This document shows, in pieces, positions 1-8,814 of a DNA stretch of 64,000 bases. The notes below the pieces were generated by a model. The model made no database searches, was not told the origin of the DNA, and was given only the letters and a program-made list of their open reading frames with translations. Each line of letters starts with the position of its first letter. Within the stretch, counting starts at the first letter, position 1. The stretch is from Acidimicrobiales bacterium (GTDB lineage Bacteria > Actinomycetota > Acidimicrobiia > Acidimicrobiales > SZUA-35), in assembly GCA_041394265.1 (NCBI GenBank), contig JAWKIO010000005.1, positions 186,001 to 250,000 of the forward strand. Direction: 5' to 3'. The position numbers and the translations under genes are program-made.

Positions 1-2711
1 ATCAGCCACTGTCGAGGTGACAAGGGCGTGGTGCTGAACGCAGCGTTGAGGGCCGAGGTGTGCACCACCAGCCACTGGAGGAGCACCGAAGCAGCAACGG
101 CGAGCCACAGCAACCGGTTGCCGAACAGATCGGCAAAGGCGCTGTGGCGCGCCGATCGGCTGCTGAAGCAATTGAACAGCTGGGCGAACACGAGGGTCGT
201 AAAGGCGACGGTCCGAGCTGCGACGATGTCGCCGTCGCCCTCGATCCACCCGCCAGCCAGCGTGGCATCGAGCGCCACCAGGGTGGCGGCGCCCATCACC
301 AGCCCGGTGAACAGGATGCCGAGCTGCATCTCGAGGTCGATCACCCGGTCGGTGAGCTGCCGGGGCGGCCGATCCATCACCTCACCGATCGGGGCATCGA
401 CACCGAGCGCCAGCGCGGGCGCCGTGTCGGTCAACAGGTTGATCCAGAGGATGTGCACGGCGAGCAGCGGGGCGGCGATCACCTCACCGGTGTCGTCAAG
501 TCCGAGACGGCTAGCGAGCACGACACCGAAGAACATCGCTGCGACCTCACCCATGTTGGACGACAGCAGATAACGCAGGAACTTGCGGATGCTCTCGAAG
601 ATCGCTCGCCCTTCGGCCACAGCGGCGAGGATCGTGGCAAAGTTGTCATCGACGAGAATCATGTCGGCGGCTTCCTTGGAGACCTCCGTTCCCGCCTGCC
701 CCATCGCGACACCGATATCGGCCGACTTCAGCGCCGGCGCATCGTTGACGCCGTCACCGGTCATGGCCACCACGCTGCCGTCGCACTGCAGCGCCCGAAC
801 GATTCGTAGCTTGTGCTCCGGCGCCACCCGGGCATACACCGATGTGGTCACCACAGCGGCAGCGAGATCGTCATCGGACATCGCATCGATCTGCGTCCCG
901 GTCACCACCGAGGCTTGCGCCTCGACGATGCCCAACTGCTCCGCGATGCGCGCCGCCGTTCGCGGGTGGTCGCCGGTGATCATGACCACACGGATCCCTG
1001 CGTCGTGAGCGGCGGCGACCGCAGCCGCCGCCTCCGGGCGAGGCGGGTCGATGATACCGGCCGCGCCGAGGTAGACGAGCTCATCCTCGAGGGGCATCCC
1101 GCCGAGGTCGTCGGCATGGTCGAGATGCCGATACGCCACGGCCAGCGTGCGCAGCGCGTCGTCGGCCATGGCATCGACCGTCTCGGCGATCTGGCGTCGG
1201 CGTTCGTCGCTCATCGCCACCACGCGCCCGGCGCACCATTCGTGCGAGCATCGGTCGAGCAAGACGTCGGGCGCACCCTTGGTGACGACCAGAGGTCGAC
1301 GCTCATCGTCACGATCGAGATCGACGGTGGTCATCAGCTTGCGCTCGGACGAGAAGGGCACCTCGTGGACTCGCCGGAACCGTCGCAGACGCTCCGATGT
1401 CAGCCCGAGCTTGGCCTCGGCGACGAGGAACGCCGCCTCGGTCGGGTCCCCGCTGATCGTCCACTCCCCCTCGACCTCGTTGGTTGCTGCATCGTTGGCG
1501 AGACTGCCGCGACCGACGACGAGCTGCACCTCGTCCCACAGTGGCCCCGGCGCCAGTGGTTCGCCGTGCCAACGCACCTGGCCTTCGGGTCGGTAGCCGA
1601 CACCGGTCACCTCGACACAGCCTGACGCCGTGCACACCCGCTCGATCGTCATCTGATTCGTGGTGAGCGTGCCGGTCTTGTCGGAGCAGATGACCGACGC
1701 CGAGCCGAGCGTCTCGACCGACGACAGCCGCTTGACGATGGCGTTGTTCGCTGCCATCCGCTGCACACCGAGCGCCAGCACCACGGCGAGGATGGCAGGG
1801 AGGCCCTCGGGCACCGCTGCGACCGCCAGCGACACACCGACGAGGAGGACGTCCACCAGCGCCGCCCCCGAGTCGATGTCGGAGGTCACGAGAATGGCCA
1901 CGATCACGACCAGGGCAATGGCAACGACGACGGCACCGAGGAAGCGACCGACTCGGGCAATCTCGAGTTGTAGTGGTGTCGGGTCGTCGTCGGCCTGTTC
2001 GAGCAGACCGGCGATGCGGCCGATCTCGGTGGACATGCCCGTGCCCGTGACCATCGCTCGGCCGCGGCCGACCGAGATGGCGGTTCCCGAGAACACCATG
2101 TTGGTCCGATCGCCGACGACGGTGGGACCGTCGACCACCGAAAGGTCCTTGATCACGGGCTGACTCTCACCGGTCAACGCCGCCTCGGCCACCATGAGCG
2201 TCTCGGCCTGGAGCAGTCGGGCGTCGGCGCACACCGTGTCACCTTCGCCGAGAAGCAACACGTCGCCGGGCACCACCGCGTTGGTCGGGATCTCGACGGT
2301 GCTGCCGTCTCGCACCACTCTTGCCAGTGGCGCGGTCATCTTCGCCAGCGCCGCCACCGCTGCCTCGGCCTTCGCCTCCTGCCAGAGCCCGAGCACGGCA
2401 TTCACCACCACGATGACACCGATGACGCCGGCCTCGTACGGCGTGCCGCTCGCCCCCTCGAGGATCCAGGCGACGAGTGAGATCACCACGGCAGCGAGCA
2501 GGAGGAGCACCAGCGGATCGTCGAACTGGGCGATCATCCGGCGAAGCCACGACGGGGGCTCGACAGTCCTCAGCGCATTCGCCCCGACCGTCTGGAGACG
2601 TCGCTCGGCTTCGTCCGACGTGAGCCCGGCGCTGGCGTCACTGGCCAGGTCGGCGACAACGTCCTCCGCCTCTCGGGCCCAAGGGGCCGCGCCGGCAGAC
2701 CCGATGGTCAC
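1..2711 (-). CDS. P-type cation-transporting ATPase, type II (Ca2+-ATPase/CtpF-like), 3' end outside window
   Basis: Integral membrane pump that couples ATP hydrolysis to cation export; by family probably Ca2+ or a similar divalent ion. About 903 codons are visible and no stop occurs before the window edge, so the C-terminus is missing. Visible features in order: an N-terminal cation-ATPase segment, a TGES actuator motif, the PEGLP membrane motif, the phosphorylation motif DKTGTLT with Asp344 (codon 1680-1682), the nucleotide-binding region, the hinge GDGVNDAP, and several C-terminal membrane helices. The GTG start at 2711 overlaps the TGA of the upstream phosphodiesterase (GTGA), so translation is probably coupled. 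It is the last visible gene of a four-gene operon. Mycobacterial CtpF, of similar size and class, belongs to the DosR regulon, which fits the stress genes nearby. The exact ion is not decided by the sequence I can read. Confidence 0.93.
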   Translation of the reverse strand, partial: MTIGSAGAAPWAREAEDVVADLASDASAGLTSDEAERRLQTVGANALRTVEPPSWLRRMIAQFDDPLVLLLLAAVVISLVAWILEGASGTPYEAGVIGVIVVVNAVLGLWQEAKAEAAVAALAKMTAPLARVVRDGSTVEIPTNAVVPGDVLLLGEGDTVCADARLLQAETLMVAEAALTGESQPVIKDLSVVDGPTVVGDRTNMVFSGTAISVGRGRAMVTGTGMSTEIGRIAGLLEQADDDPTPLQLEIARVGRFLGAVVVAIALVVIVAILVTSDIDSGAALVDVLLVGVSLAVAAVPEGLPAILAVVLALGVQRMAANNAIVKRLSSVETLGSASVICSDKTGTLTTNQMTIERVCTASGCVEVTGVGYRPEGQVRWHGEPLAPGPLWDEVQLVVGRGSLANDAATNEVEGEWTISGDPTEAAFLVAEAKLGLTSERLRRFRRVHEVPFSSERKLMTTVDLDRDDERRPLVVTKGAPDVLLDRCSHEWCAGRVVAMSDERRRQIAETVDAMADDALRTLAVAYRHLDHADDLGGMPLEDELVYLGAAGIIDPPRPEAAAAVAAAHDAGIRVVMITGDHPRTAARIAEQLGIVEAQASVVTGTQIDAMSDDDLAAAVVTTSVYARVAPEHKLRIVRALQCDGSVVAMTGDGVNDAPALKSADIGVAMGQAGTEVSKEAADMILVDDNFATILAAVAEGRAIFESIRKFLRYLLSSNMGEVAAMFFGVVLASRLGLDDTGEVIAAPLLAVHILWINLLTDTAPALALGVDAPIGEVMDRPPRQLTDRVIDLEMQLGILFTGLVMGAATLVALDATLAGGWIEGDGDIVAARTVAFTTLVFAQLFNCFSSRSARHSAFADLFGNRLLWLAVAASVLLQWLVVHTSALNAAFSTTPLSPRQWL

Positions 2712-3325
2712 GGGCGTGCCAGGTCGAGATCATCGAGGATCACACCGGCGATCCCTCGCTCCGACAGGTCGGCGAGCATGGCGTGGTCGGTGACGTTCCA
2801 TGTGAAGACCGGACCCCGATGTTGCAGGCGCTCGAGGATCCGCGGTGACAGGAGTCGGCGGTGCACCACGATGCCATCAGTCTGCACGCGTGTTGGCAGC
2901 CAGAACAGCAGCAGTAGCTCGAAGCGATTCCCAACCGAGCGGAACGTGCGCAGGTTCGGGGTGCCGGTCAACCGACCGAGGAGCCACCACGACTTCGACG
3001 ACACCACGATGGGGCGTTGTCCCGACTCGGCGAGTTCGAGCAAACGACTAGTGAGGTTCGTGGACACGCCCTTGAGGTCGAACCACAGTCCCGTGTCGGA
3101 CCGGGCAGCGGAGAGGACTTCGTCGAGCTGCGGTGACACCGCGTCGCGGGGCAGCAGATACCAGCGCTCCCAGAGTCGCCGCGTTGGCCACAGTCGCTTT
3201 GCGTGCCGGACTTCCACCCGATGGCCTCGGTCCCGGTGGACGTCGAGTTCGATGAGGTCGGCAATCCCCTCGGCCGCTCGGAGCGCGACGGGATCGTTCC
3301 CGGCACGGTGGGCGACGACCTCCAT
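2708..3325 (-). CDS. Glycerophosphodiester phosphodiesterase family protein
   Basis: Predicted to hydrolyse glycerophosphodiesters to glycerol-3-phosphate and an alcohol. The 205-residue protein opens with the family signature: His6-Arg7 in VVAHRAG, then Glu26 and Asp28 in IELDVHRD, and a later catalytic-type His in EVRH. The end, ILDDLDLA, matches the last strand of the GDPD TIM barrel. It is shorter than usual for the family (about 240-300). The ATG at 3325 is chosen because HRAG must lie near the N-terminus and because it starts one base after the stop of the upstream gene; an in-frame longer start would run far into that gene. There is no signal peptide, so it is probably cytoplasmic. It is coupled to the ATPase gene by a 4-base overlap. 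Confidence 0.85.
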   Translation of the reverse strand: MEVVAHRAGNDPVALRAAEGIADLIELDVHRDRGHRVEVRHAKRLWPTRRLWERWYLLPRDAVSPQLDEVLSAARSDTGLWFDLKGVSTNLTSRLLELAESGQRPIVVSSKSWWLLGRLTGTPNLRTFRSVGNRFELLLLFWLPTRVQTDGIVVHRRLLSPRILERLQHRGPVFTWNVTDHAMLADLSERGIAGVILDDLDLARP

Positions 3326-3326
3326 G

Positions 3327-4034
3327 TCACTTCGCCGTCGCCAACTCGGGAACGAGGACGTTGGCCGAGCCGAGATCCATCGTCTTGGCGAAGTGCAGCT
3401 GCACACCGTCCTGCCGGGTTCTGAACCGGAACCAGACCGCTGCGATCCCGAGTGTCGCGGCGGTGAAGGTCGGCCCCATGAACGACTTGATGATCACGAA
3501 CGTTGTCACCGACTGGGTGAACAACAACCACAGTGTGACCGCGGCGTTGGCCAGGCTGGTAGCCGCCCACAGCAGGGAGAGGCGGGCGAAGAAGAGCCGT
3601 AGCAGCGGGTGCTCCGCCGTCTCGGGATCGAACGGGCAGAAGTCGCCGGCGAGGCGCTCGGCCAGTGGCTTCCCCATCAACACGGAGGCGAGAAAGGCCA
3701 CGCCCACCATGGCGGTGGTGATGGTCGGCTGAAGGAAGTAGACGACCAGACTGCCGGTGGCCAAGGCGAGGACGGTCTTCGCCGCCAGGCCGATGGTGCT
3801 GAGCAGGACGAGCCCCGGGACCTCACGCCCAGCACGACGGCGATGGATGACAACGGCCACCGACCACCCGAGCGCGGCGATCAGGGCTCCCGTCGTGCCG
3901 ATCAGGCGCAGGAAGCTCAGGAAGAGGACCAGCGGGACCACCTTCCCGACGAGCACGTTCGGCCACGAGTGACGCAGGACCGCGCCGGGTCCGGGAATGA
4001 TCAGCGGTTGCTGCACGGAGATTGCTCTTTTCAT
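3327..4034 (-). CDS. Small integral membrane protein, VC0807/septation-protein-A-like
   Basis: 235-residue protein with about five to six hydrophobic helices (about 30-50, 55-70, 78-98, 103-118, 150-172, 178-200) and a Lys/Arg-rich N-terminus; no signal peptidase site. The layout and motifs (VPL..F, the VVIHRRRAGREVPG loop, FxRLSLLWA) resemble the VC0807 / intracellular-septation-protein-A-like group of unknown function. Its ATG overlaps the stop of the glycosidase gene (ATGA at 4031-4034), and its stop is one base before the phosphodiesterase start, so it sits inside one transcript. A lipid or cell-envelope role is only suggested by the neighbours. Family assignment is tentative; the membrane topology is clear. 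Confidence 0.72.
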   Translation of the reverse strand: MKRAISVQQPLIIPGPGAVLRHSWPNVLVGKVVPLVLFLSFLRLIGTTGALIAALGWSVAVVIHRRRAGREVPGLVLLSTIGLAAKTVLALATGSLVVYFLQPTITTAMVGVAFLASVLMGKPLAERLAGDFCPFDPETAEHPLLRLFFARLSLLWAATSLANAAVTLWLLFTQSVTTFVIIKSFMGPTFTAATLGIAAVWFRFRTRQDGVQLHFAKTMDLGSANVLVPELATAK

Positions 4035-5743
4035 TCGTATCCGGCGGGGCCGGAGTGGGAGGAGCGCCAGGATCGAACCACGACCGCCTGCGCCTCGGAA
4101 AGGTGAACCAGGTTGACGTCGGTGTCGGAGGTGGTGAGTACGTCGGGGCCGGCCGATCCTTGCGAATCGAACACGATCTTCCCCGAGAGCGCGATGGTCG
4201 TCGGTTCGTCGGCCATGTTGACGATCACGGTCAACTCGCCACGTCGGAATCCGAGCAGCGAAGGCATCAGGTCATCGAGCCATTCCACCGCGGTGTTGGG
4301 GTCGGGGCAATGGTGCCGACGAGCGGCGAGAAGCGAACGGTGCCGCTCCAAGCTGCTTGCGGTTTGACCGGTTTGAGAAGCGACCGATCGCGACGGAGCG
4401 TCGGCGCTGAACGGGAGCCACATCTGTGATCCCCCGGTGAAGCCCGCCATCGGCCCAGTGTTCCACGGCATCGGAGTGCGGCAGCCGTCGCGTCCGGCGC
4501 TTGGTTCGCCCCCCACCCGATCCACCCGGTCGCCGGGGTCGATCCGGCCCTGCTCGAGCCCCAGTTCGTCGCCCTGGTAGATGAACGGAACGCCGGGCAG
4601 AAAGGCCATGAGCGTCGACAGCGCCAGTGCCCGGCGTCGCCCTCGCTCCCCGCCGCCGAATCGCGACACTGCCCGGGGCTCGTCGAGACTCGATACCTGC
4701 CATCCGATGCTGTTGTGGTTCGTCGTCAGCTGGACCGGTGCCCCGAGGACACGACGAAGCTCATGGGCCGACCACGGCACGTGCATCGGCTCGAGCCAGA
4801 GGCCGAGGTCGAGGCCGCCGTCGCCGAGCAAGCGAGCGAACCGCTCGGGATCGTCGACCGACACCTCGCCGATGAGGATGGCGCCGTACTCGTCGCAGAT
4901 CTGCTTCCATCGTCGGAAGATGTCGCGTGTCTCGGGCTGCAGGATGTCGCGGTCGTGCTCGAAGGCCTGCCACTGGCGGATGCGGTCGTCGCCGGGGTCG
5001 AGCGAGCGTGTCTGCGGATTCGACCGGAGGTGTTCGTCCTTGACCAATCCCTGGGCCACGTCGACCCGGAATCCGTCGACGCCGCGATCGAGCCAGAACC
5101 GCAGGATCCGCTCGTACTCCCGACGCACTTCGGCATGCCGCCAGTTGAGGTCCGGCTGCTCGGCGTGGAAGAGGTGCAGGTAGTACTGGCCAACGCTCGG
5201 CTCGTAGGTCCATGCCGGTCCCCCGAAGTAGCTCACCCAGTTGTTCGGTGGGCCGCCATCGTCCGACGGGTCGGCCCAGACGTAGTGATCGTGCCACGGG
5301 TTCGACCGGCTCGCTCGGGCAGCAATGAACCACGGGTGCTGGTTGCTCGTGTGATTGGCGATCAGGTCCACGACGACCGCCATCCCGAGCGAGTGCGCGC
5401 TGTCGAGCAGTTCGTCGACGTCATCGAGGGTGCCGAAGCGTGCATCCACGCCGCAGTGGTCGATCACGTCATAACCGCCATCGACCATCGGCGATGGGTA
5501 GAACGGAGCGATCCACACCAGTCCGACACCCAGCCCACGGAGATGGTCGAGGTGGTCGATCACGCCCCGGAGATCGCCCTCGCCGTTCCCGTTCGTATCG
5601 GCGAACGAGCGGAGGTACAGCGAGTAGCCGACCACCCCATGTCCGAGCAGGCTCACGCCCCGCTCCGGCAGACGAGTGCGCAACGTAGACGACCGCACAC
5701 CGATCCCTTCGTTCCATCGATGCCTCCACTCTGACAGTCCCAT
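4031..5743 (-). CDS. GH13 alpha-amylase-family glycosidase (alpha-glucosidase/trehalose-type)
   Basis: Predicted retaining alpha-glycosidase or transglycosidase acting on small alpha-glucans or disaccharides. Residue numbers count from a GTG two codons upstream (5749). The (beta/alpha)8 barrel carries region I DLIANHTS (128-135), the nucleophile Asp230 in GFRVDVA and the acid/base Glu295 in GEVSVD. Region IV reads SSLDEPR (353-359) where relatives have SNHDxxR: the third catalytic Asp (356) is kept, but the preceding conserved His is Leu. The N-terminus (YSLYLRSFADTNGNG) and C-terminal beta domain are complete. I prefer the ATG at 5743; neither start has a clear Shine-Dalgarno site. No signal peptide is seen, so it is intracellular. 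First gene of the operon running to the P-type ATPase. Confidence 0.87.
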   Translation of the reverse strand: MGLSEWRHRWNEGIGVRSSTLRTRLPERGVSLLGHGVVGYSLYLRSFADTNGNGEGDLRGVIDHLDHLRGLGVGLVWIAPFYPSPMVDGGYDVIDHCGVDARFGTLDDVDELLDSAHSLGMAVVVDLIANHTSNQHPWFIAARASRSNPWHDHYVWADPSDDGGPPNNWVSYFGGPAWTYEPSVGQYYLHLFHAEQPDLNWRHAEVRREYERILRFWLDRGVDGFRVDVAQGLVKDEHLRSNPQTRSLDPGDDRIRQWQAFEHDRDILQPETRDIFRRWKQICDEYGAILIGEVSVDDPERFARLLGDGGLDLGLWLEPMHVPWSAHELRRVLGAPVQLTTNHNSIGWQVSSLDEPRAVSRFGGGERGRRRALALSTLMAFLPGVPFIYQGDELGLEQGRIDPGDRVDRVGGEPSAGRDGCRTPMPWNTGPMAGFTGGSQMWLPFSADAPSRSVASQTGQTASSLERHRSLLAARRHHCPDPNTAVEWLDDLMPSLLGFRRGELTVIVNMADEPTTIALSGKIVFDSQGSAGPDVLTTSDTDVNLVHLSEAQAVVVRSWRSSHSGPAGYE

Positions 5744-5862
5744 CAACACTTGGGACCCTGTTGTCGATCAACGCTCGCTCAACCCCACGTCACCGACGGC
5801 CTGTCCGCCCCGACGTGGGTCATGATCGAAGGGCAGAGCTTCGCTGTGGAGGTGCGTTCGAC

Positions 5863-6732
5863 ATGCGTGCACCAACGACCCGTCCGTCCGACAAGAGCTT
5901 CGACGCGGCCGTCACCGAGGCATCGGTCGATGAGCCGGTGGCCGAGGAACCCAGGTCCGACGAGCTCACGATCACCGACGAACCGGTGGTAATCGACGAC
6001 GATCGCGATGGCGCTGAGCCCGAACTTCCCGAGGTCAACGGCTGGATCGAGTTGGCCAAACAGTCCCTCCTCGTGGGTCTCGCCGTCTTGTTCTACTTTG
6101 CGGTCCGCGGCATCACCGAGGGCTCGGCGGCGACGGCCATCCAACACGGCCGCGACATCATGGCGCTCGAGCAGCGGCTCGGTATCGCGCTCGAACCAGC
6201 GTCGCAAGACCATCTGGCCAGCCACCGGACGCTGACGACCCTGGCGAACTGGGTCTACATCTGGGGGCACTGGCCGGTGATCGTCGCCACGCTCGTGTGG
6301 CTCCACGAACGGCATCGCTATCACTACCTGCTGCTGCGCAACGCCATGTTCATCTCGGGCGCCATCGGTCTCCTGATCTTCGTCTCCTATCCTGTCGCCC
6401 CGCCACGACTGATCGGCGCCGGATTCGTCGACACCGTCACCGAGATGTCGACGTCGTACCGGCTGCTGCAGCCGCCCAGCCTGGTCAACAAGTACGCCGC
6501 GATCCCCAGTCTGCACGTCGGATGGAATCTGCTCGTGGGCATCGCCCTGTGGCGGGTCGGTACGACGTGGCGCCATCGGGTGATCGCGTCGGCGAGCCCT
6601 GTGCTGATGACGGCGGCGGTGCTGATGACGGCGAACCACTACTTGCTCGATGCCGTGGCCGGCGCCATCGTTGCCCTGATCGGGCTGCTCATCGCCCTAC
6701 GCGTCACGCTGCCATTGGCAACTCGACACTGA
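5863..6732 (+). CDS. PAP2-superfamily membrane protein (Aur1/Ipt1-like)
   Basis: 289-residue membrane protein with an acidic, disordered N-terminus of about 60 residues and about six helices. PAP2-type catalytic motifs are visible: PSLHVGW (motif 2, catalytic His) and ANHYLLDAVAG (motif 3, His/Asp). The spacing and the R-x-L...G-x-x-W lead-in resemble the inositolphosphotransferase Aur1/Ipt1 branch of the superfamily rather than classical phosphatidic acid phosphatases. It probably acts on a lipid phosphate or transfers a phospho-headgroup at the membrane; the substrate is unknown. The ATG at 5863 is preferred because GGAGG precedes it at 5848-5852; an upstream ATG exists without such a site. 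It is divergent from the GH13 operon. Confidence 0.82.
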   Translation: MRAPTTRPSDKSFDAAVTEASVDEPVAEEPRSDELTITDEPVVIDDDRDGAEPELPEVNGWIELAKQSLLVGLAVLFYFAVRGITEGSAATAIQHGRDIMALEQRLGIALEPASQDHLASHRTLTTLANWVYIWGHWPVIVATLVWLHERHRYHYLLLRNAMFISGAIGLLIFVSYPVAPPRLIGAGFVDTVTEMSTSYRLLQPPSLVNKYAAIPSLHVGWNLLVGIALWRVGTTWRHRVIASASPVLMTAAVLMTANHYLLDAVAGAIVALIGLLIALRVTLPLATRH

Positions 6733-6795
6733 AAAGGACATCCGGCCCTCCCGCATGCCGGCATCGTCGGCCATCGTGTGAAGGCGGAGGACCTG

Positions 6796-7788
6796 ATGAC
6801 CATCACCGACGAACGACGTTGCGAGCTGTGCGGCGACCGCGTCGACCTCTCGCCTGGCCGCTGGATCGAACTTCGACACACACGACCGGCCGACGCTCCG
6901 GGGCTGGCGGCGCTCTACGCCCGCCTCCGCCCCGAAGACATCTACCGGCGGTTCTTCACGACCACGGCGCCCGTGTCGCCGTGGTTCGAGAACTGGGCCG
7001 ACATCGAGTCGAAGGGCGGGTTCGGCCTCATCGCCGTTCGCCACGGCGACGGCGACGGCGACGGGGACGGGGACGGCGAGCAGATCATCGCCGAAGCCGG
7101 CTACGCCAAACTCTGCGACGGCGACGGAGAGCTCGGCATCGCCGTCGATCCGGCGGCGAGGGGTTGGCTTGGCCCGTGGCTACTCGATGCGCTGCTCCGC
7201 CACGCTGCAGCCAGGGGCGTTCCGAACATCCAGGCGTTGGTGCTCTCGGACAACCGACGGATGGCAGCCATGGCAAACGCGCGGGGGGTGGCCACCATGA
7301 GCTCCGACGACTGGTCGACCACTCGGGTGTCGATGAGCACGACCGGGCGAGTCCCGTCATGGCCGGCTCAGAAAGAAACGGAGCGAACCGAGCGCAAGCC
7401 GCGCCTCCTCGTCGAGTCGGAGCGGTCACGCTGGCCCGGATCGCTCGACGCCATCGCCGCCGGTTTCGACGTGATGGTCTGCCGTGGCCCCGATGCCACT
7501 GCGCACGGCTGCCCGGTCGTGCGCGGTACGCCGTGCCCGCTGGTCGAGGGCGCCGACGTGGTGGTGCGGGTCCTCGATCCGGCGAAGCCGTCGACCGCAG
7601 CGCTCGTGCTCGAGACGCCCGTCGTTCATCCCAGCCTTCGCCTGGTCGACGGCTACCACCGTGACCCGGCGACGCATGAGCTCACACGTCGACCGGTGAC
7701 CGAGCTGATCGAGGAGGCAACGGCCTCGCTCTCCGGGATCGCGCCGGCGACCGACGAGCAGCAGGTGTCTCAACCCATCGACGACTGA
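6796..7788 (+). CDS. GNAT-family acetyltransferase-like protein with C-terminal extension
   Basis: 330-residue protein. The first 170 residues match a GNAT fold of the type attached to protein lysine acetyltransferases: an IELRHTRPADAPGLAALYARL opening, the IYRRFF motif, then a beta-strand/helix region with ARGWLGPWLLDALLRHAAARG at the acetyl-CoA site position. A low-complexity (Gly-Asp)n run, encoded by a GGCGAC/GGGGAC repeat at about 7046-7078, is inserted between two strands. The C-terminal half (about 190-330) has no domain I recognise. The ATG at 6796 has GGAGG at 6786-6790; a GTG at 6778 is an alternative. The 3' end overlaps the convergent USP gene by 19 bp. The substrate is unknown; its place among stress genes suggests regulation by acetylation, which is inference. 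Confidence 0.72.
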   Translation: MTITDERRCELCGDRVDLSPGRWIELRHTRPADAPGLAALYARLRPEDIYRRFFTTTAPVSPWFENWADIESKGGFGLIAVRHGDGDGDGDGDGEQIIAEAGYAKLCDGDGELGIAVDPAARGWLGPWLLDALLRHAAARGVPNIQALVLSDNRRMAAMANARGVATMSSDDWSTTRVSMSTTGRVPSWPAQKETERTERKPRLLVESERSRWPGSLDAIAAGFDVMVCRGPDATAHGCPVVRGTPCPLVEGADVVVRVLDPAKPSTAALVLETPVVHPSLRLVDGYHRDPATHELTRRPVTELIEEATASLSGIAPATDEQQVSQPIDD

Positions 7789-8651
7789 TGCCCGACGGGG
7801 TGCACGATCATCACGGGGACGGTGGCCCGCTCGACCAGCCCCATGCTGGTACTCCCGAAGCGTTGACGGACCGCACCGGTGCCAGCATGGGTGGTGGCGA
7901 CGAGCATCGCGGCGTGGCGCCGAGCCGCAAGGTCGACCAGCTCGTCGATCGCTTCCTCGCCATGCACGATCTCCCATGCCACCGGCGCCGGCTGATCGAC
8001 CAGGCCATCGGCCAGCTCGCGCAGATACGAGCTTTCCGACACTCGTTGACCTCGTTCCTTGAGATGTTCGATGTGTTCGAGGGTGGCCGTCGGGATCACG
8101 GTCACGACTCGAACGGCCGTCTCGGCGGCGGCCGCCAACGCCAGACCGACCGCAACACCGTCCTCGGCCAGGCGAGTTCCGTCGAGCGCGACGATCACCT
8201 CGCCGGAGGCGTGGTAGCCCCGGGCACGAGGACCGATCAGGAGGAGCGGCGCCGATCGTCGCTGGACCAGACGTTCGGCGACCGAATCGTCGCCAAGCCA
8301 TTGGCTGGCGTGGTCGGTGGCGAGGACGACCAATGTGTCACTGCCAGCCGCTTCGGCAATGGCGATGGCCACGTCCTCGTGGTCGAAGGCCTCGGTCTCG
8401 ATCGTGACGGCAGGATGGTGGCGTCGAAGGTCGATCGCCATGTCGGCCACGGCGGACGGCGGGGCGTCGGCATCGCCATCGAGGGCGCCGATGTGGAGCA
8501 ATGTGACCGGCAGGTCCCAGTCCTCGGCCAACTGCAGTGCCACACCGACTCCCCGATCAGATCGTTGATCGGCCATCACGGGCACGAGCAGCTGAGCGAC
8601 CTCGTTGCGGTCGAACAGCCGAGGTGGTTGAGCGGACGTCGTGGCATTCAT
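7770..8651 (-). CDS. Tandem universal stress protein (two USP domains)
   Basis: 293-residue protein made of two UspA-type alpha/beta domains (about 15-145 and 150-290). The first reads LLVPVMAD... and is divergent at the ATP loop. The second contains EVIVALDGT and the nucleotide-loop region VATTHAGTG...FGSTS, close to the G2xG9xG(S/T) ATP-binding pattern. USP proteins of this size in actinobacteria usually bind ATP and are induced in hypoxia or stasis. The ATG at 8651 is chosen because translation upstream is unlike the family and a G-rich GGGGGTG stretch precedes it. It is divergent from the DUF302 gene; the 163-bp gap between them holds a DevR-box-like palindrome at 8709-8724. Confidence 0.86.
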   Translation of the reverse strand: MNATTSAQPPRLFDRNEVAQLLVPVMADQRSDRGVGVALQLAEDWDLPVTLLHIGALDGDADAPPSAVADMAIDLRRHHPAVTIETEAFDHEDVAIAIAEAAGSDTLVVLATDHASQWLGDDSVAERLVQRRSAPLLLIGPRARGYHASGEVIVALDGTRLAEDGVAVGLALAAAAETAVRVVTVIPTATLEHIEHLKERGQRVSESSYLRELADGLVDQPAPVAWEIVHGEEAIDELVDLAARRHAAMLVATTHAGTGAVRQRFGSTSMGLVERATVPVMIVHPVGHQSSMG

Positions 8652-8708
8652 CGGGCACCCCCGGAGTTGTGGTGCCATCCATCCAAGCGGCGATCGCTCC
8701 CCCCGCCC

Positions 8709-8724
8709 AGGGACCTTGGCCCCT
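8709..8724. promoter_or_regulatory. Candidate DevR/DosR-type box between USP and DUF302 genes
   Basis: The 16-mer AGGGACCTTGGCCCCT matches GGGACC-NN-GGTCCC in 11 of 12 arm positions. It lies in the shared upstream region of the tandem USP gene (minus) and the DUF302 gene (plus). Mycobacterial DevR/DosR boxes have the same half-site spacing with core GGGACT-WW-AGTCCC. Assignment is by pattern only. Confidence 0.45.
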
Positions 8725-8814
8725 CCCCTCCTTTCTCGGAGCGTCGGACAATCGAGCAGAGGGCAGATCGAAACCGGACCCGCCGGCGAGCCGGGGGACG
8801 CAGAGGAGATGGTG

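Noticed and set aside
4700..4720. NHN as a mutated catalytic NHD in the GH13 enzyme
   Set aside because: The NHN word (TTNHNSIG) is about ten residues before the true region IV. Alignment on DEPRAVSRFGG shows the equivalent is SLD, with the Asp kept.
4715..5734. A 339-codon plus-strand open frame
   Set aside because: Shadow of the GH13 gene; the minus strand carries all catalytic motifs.
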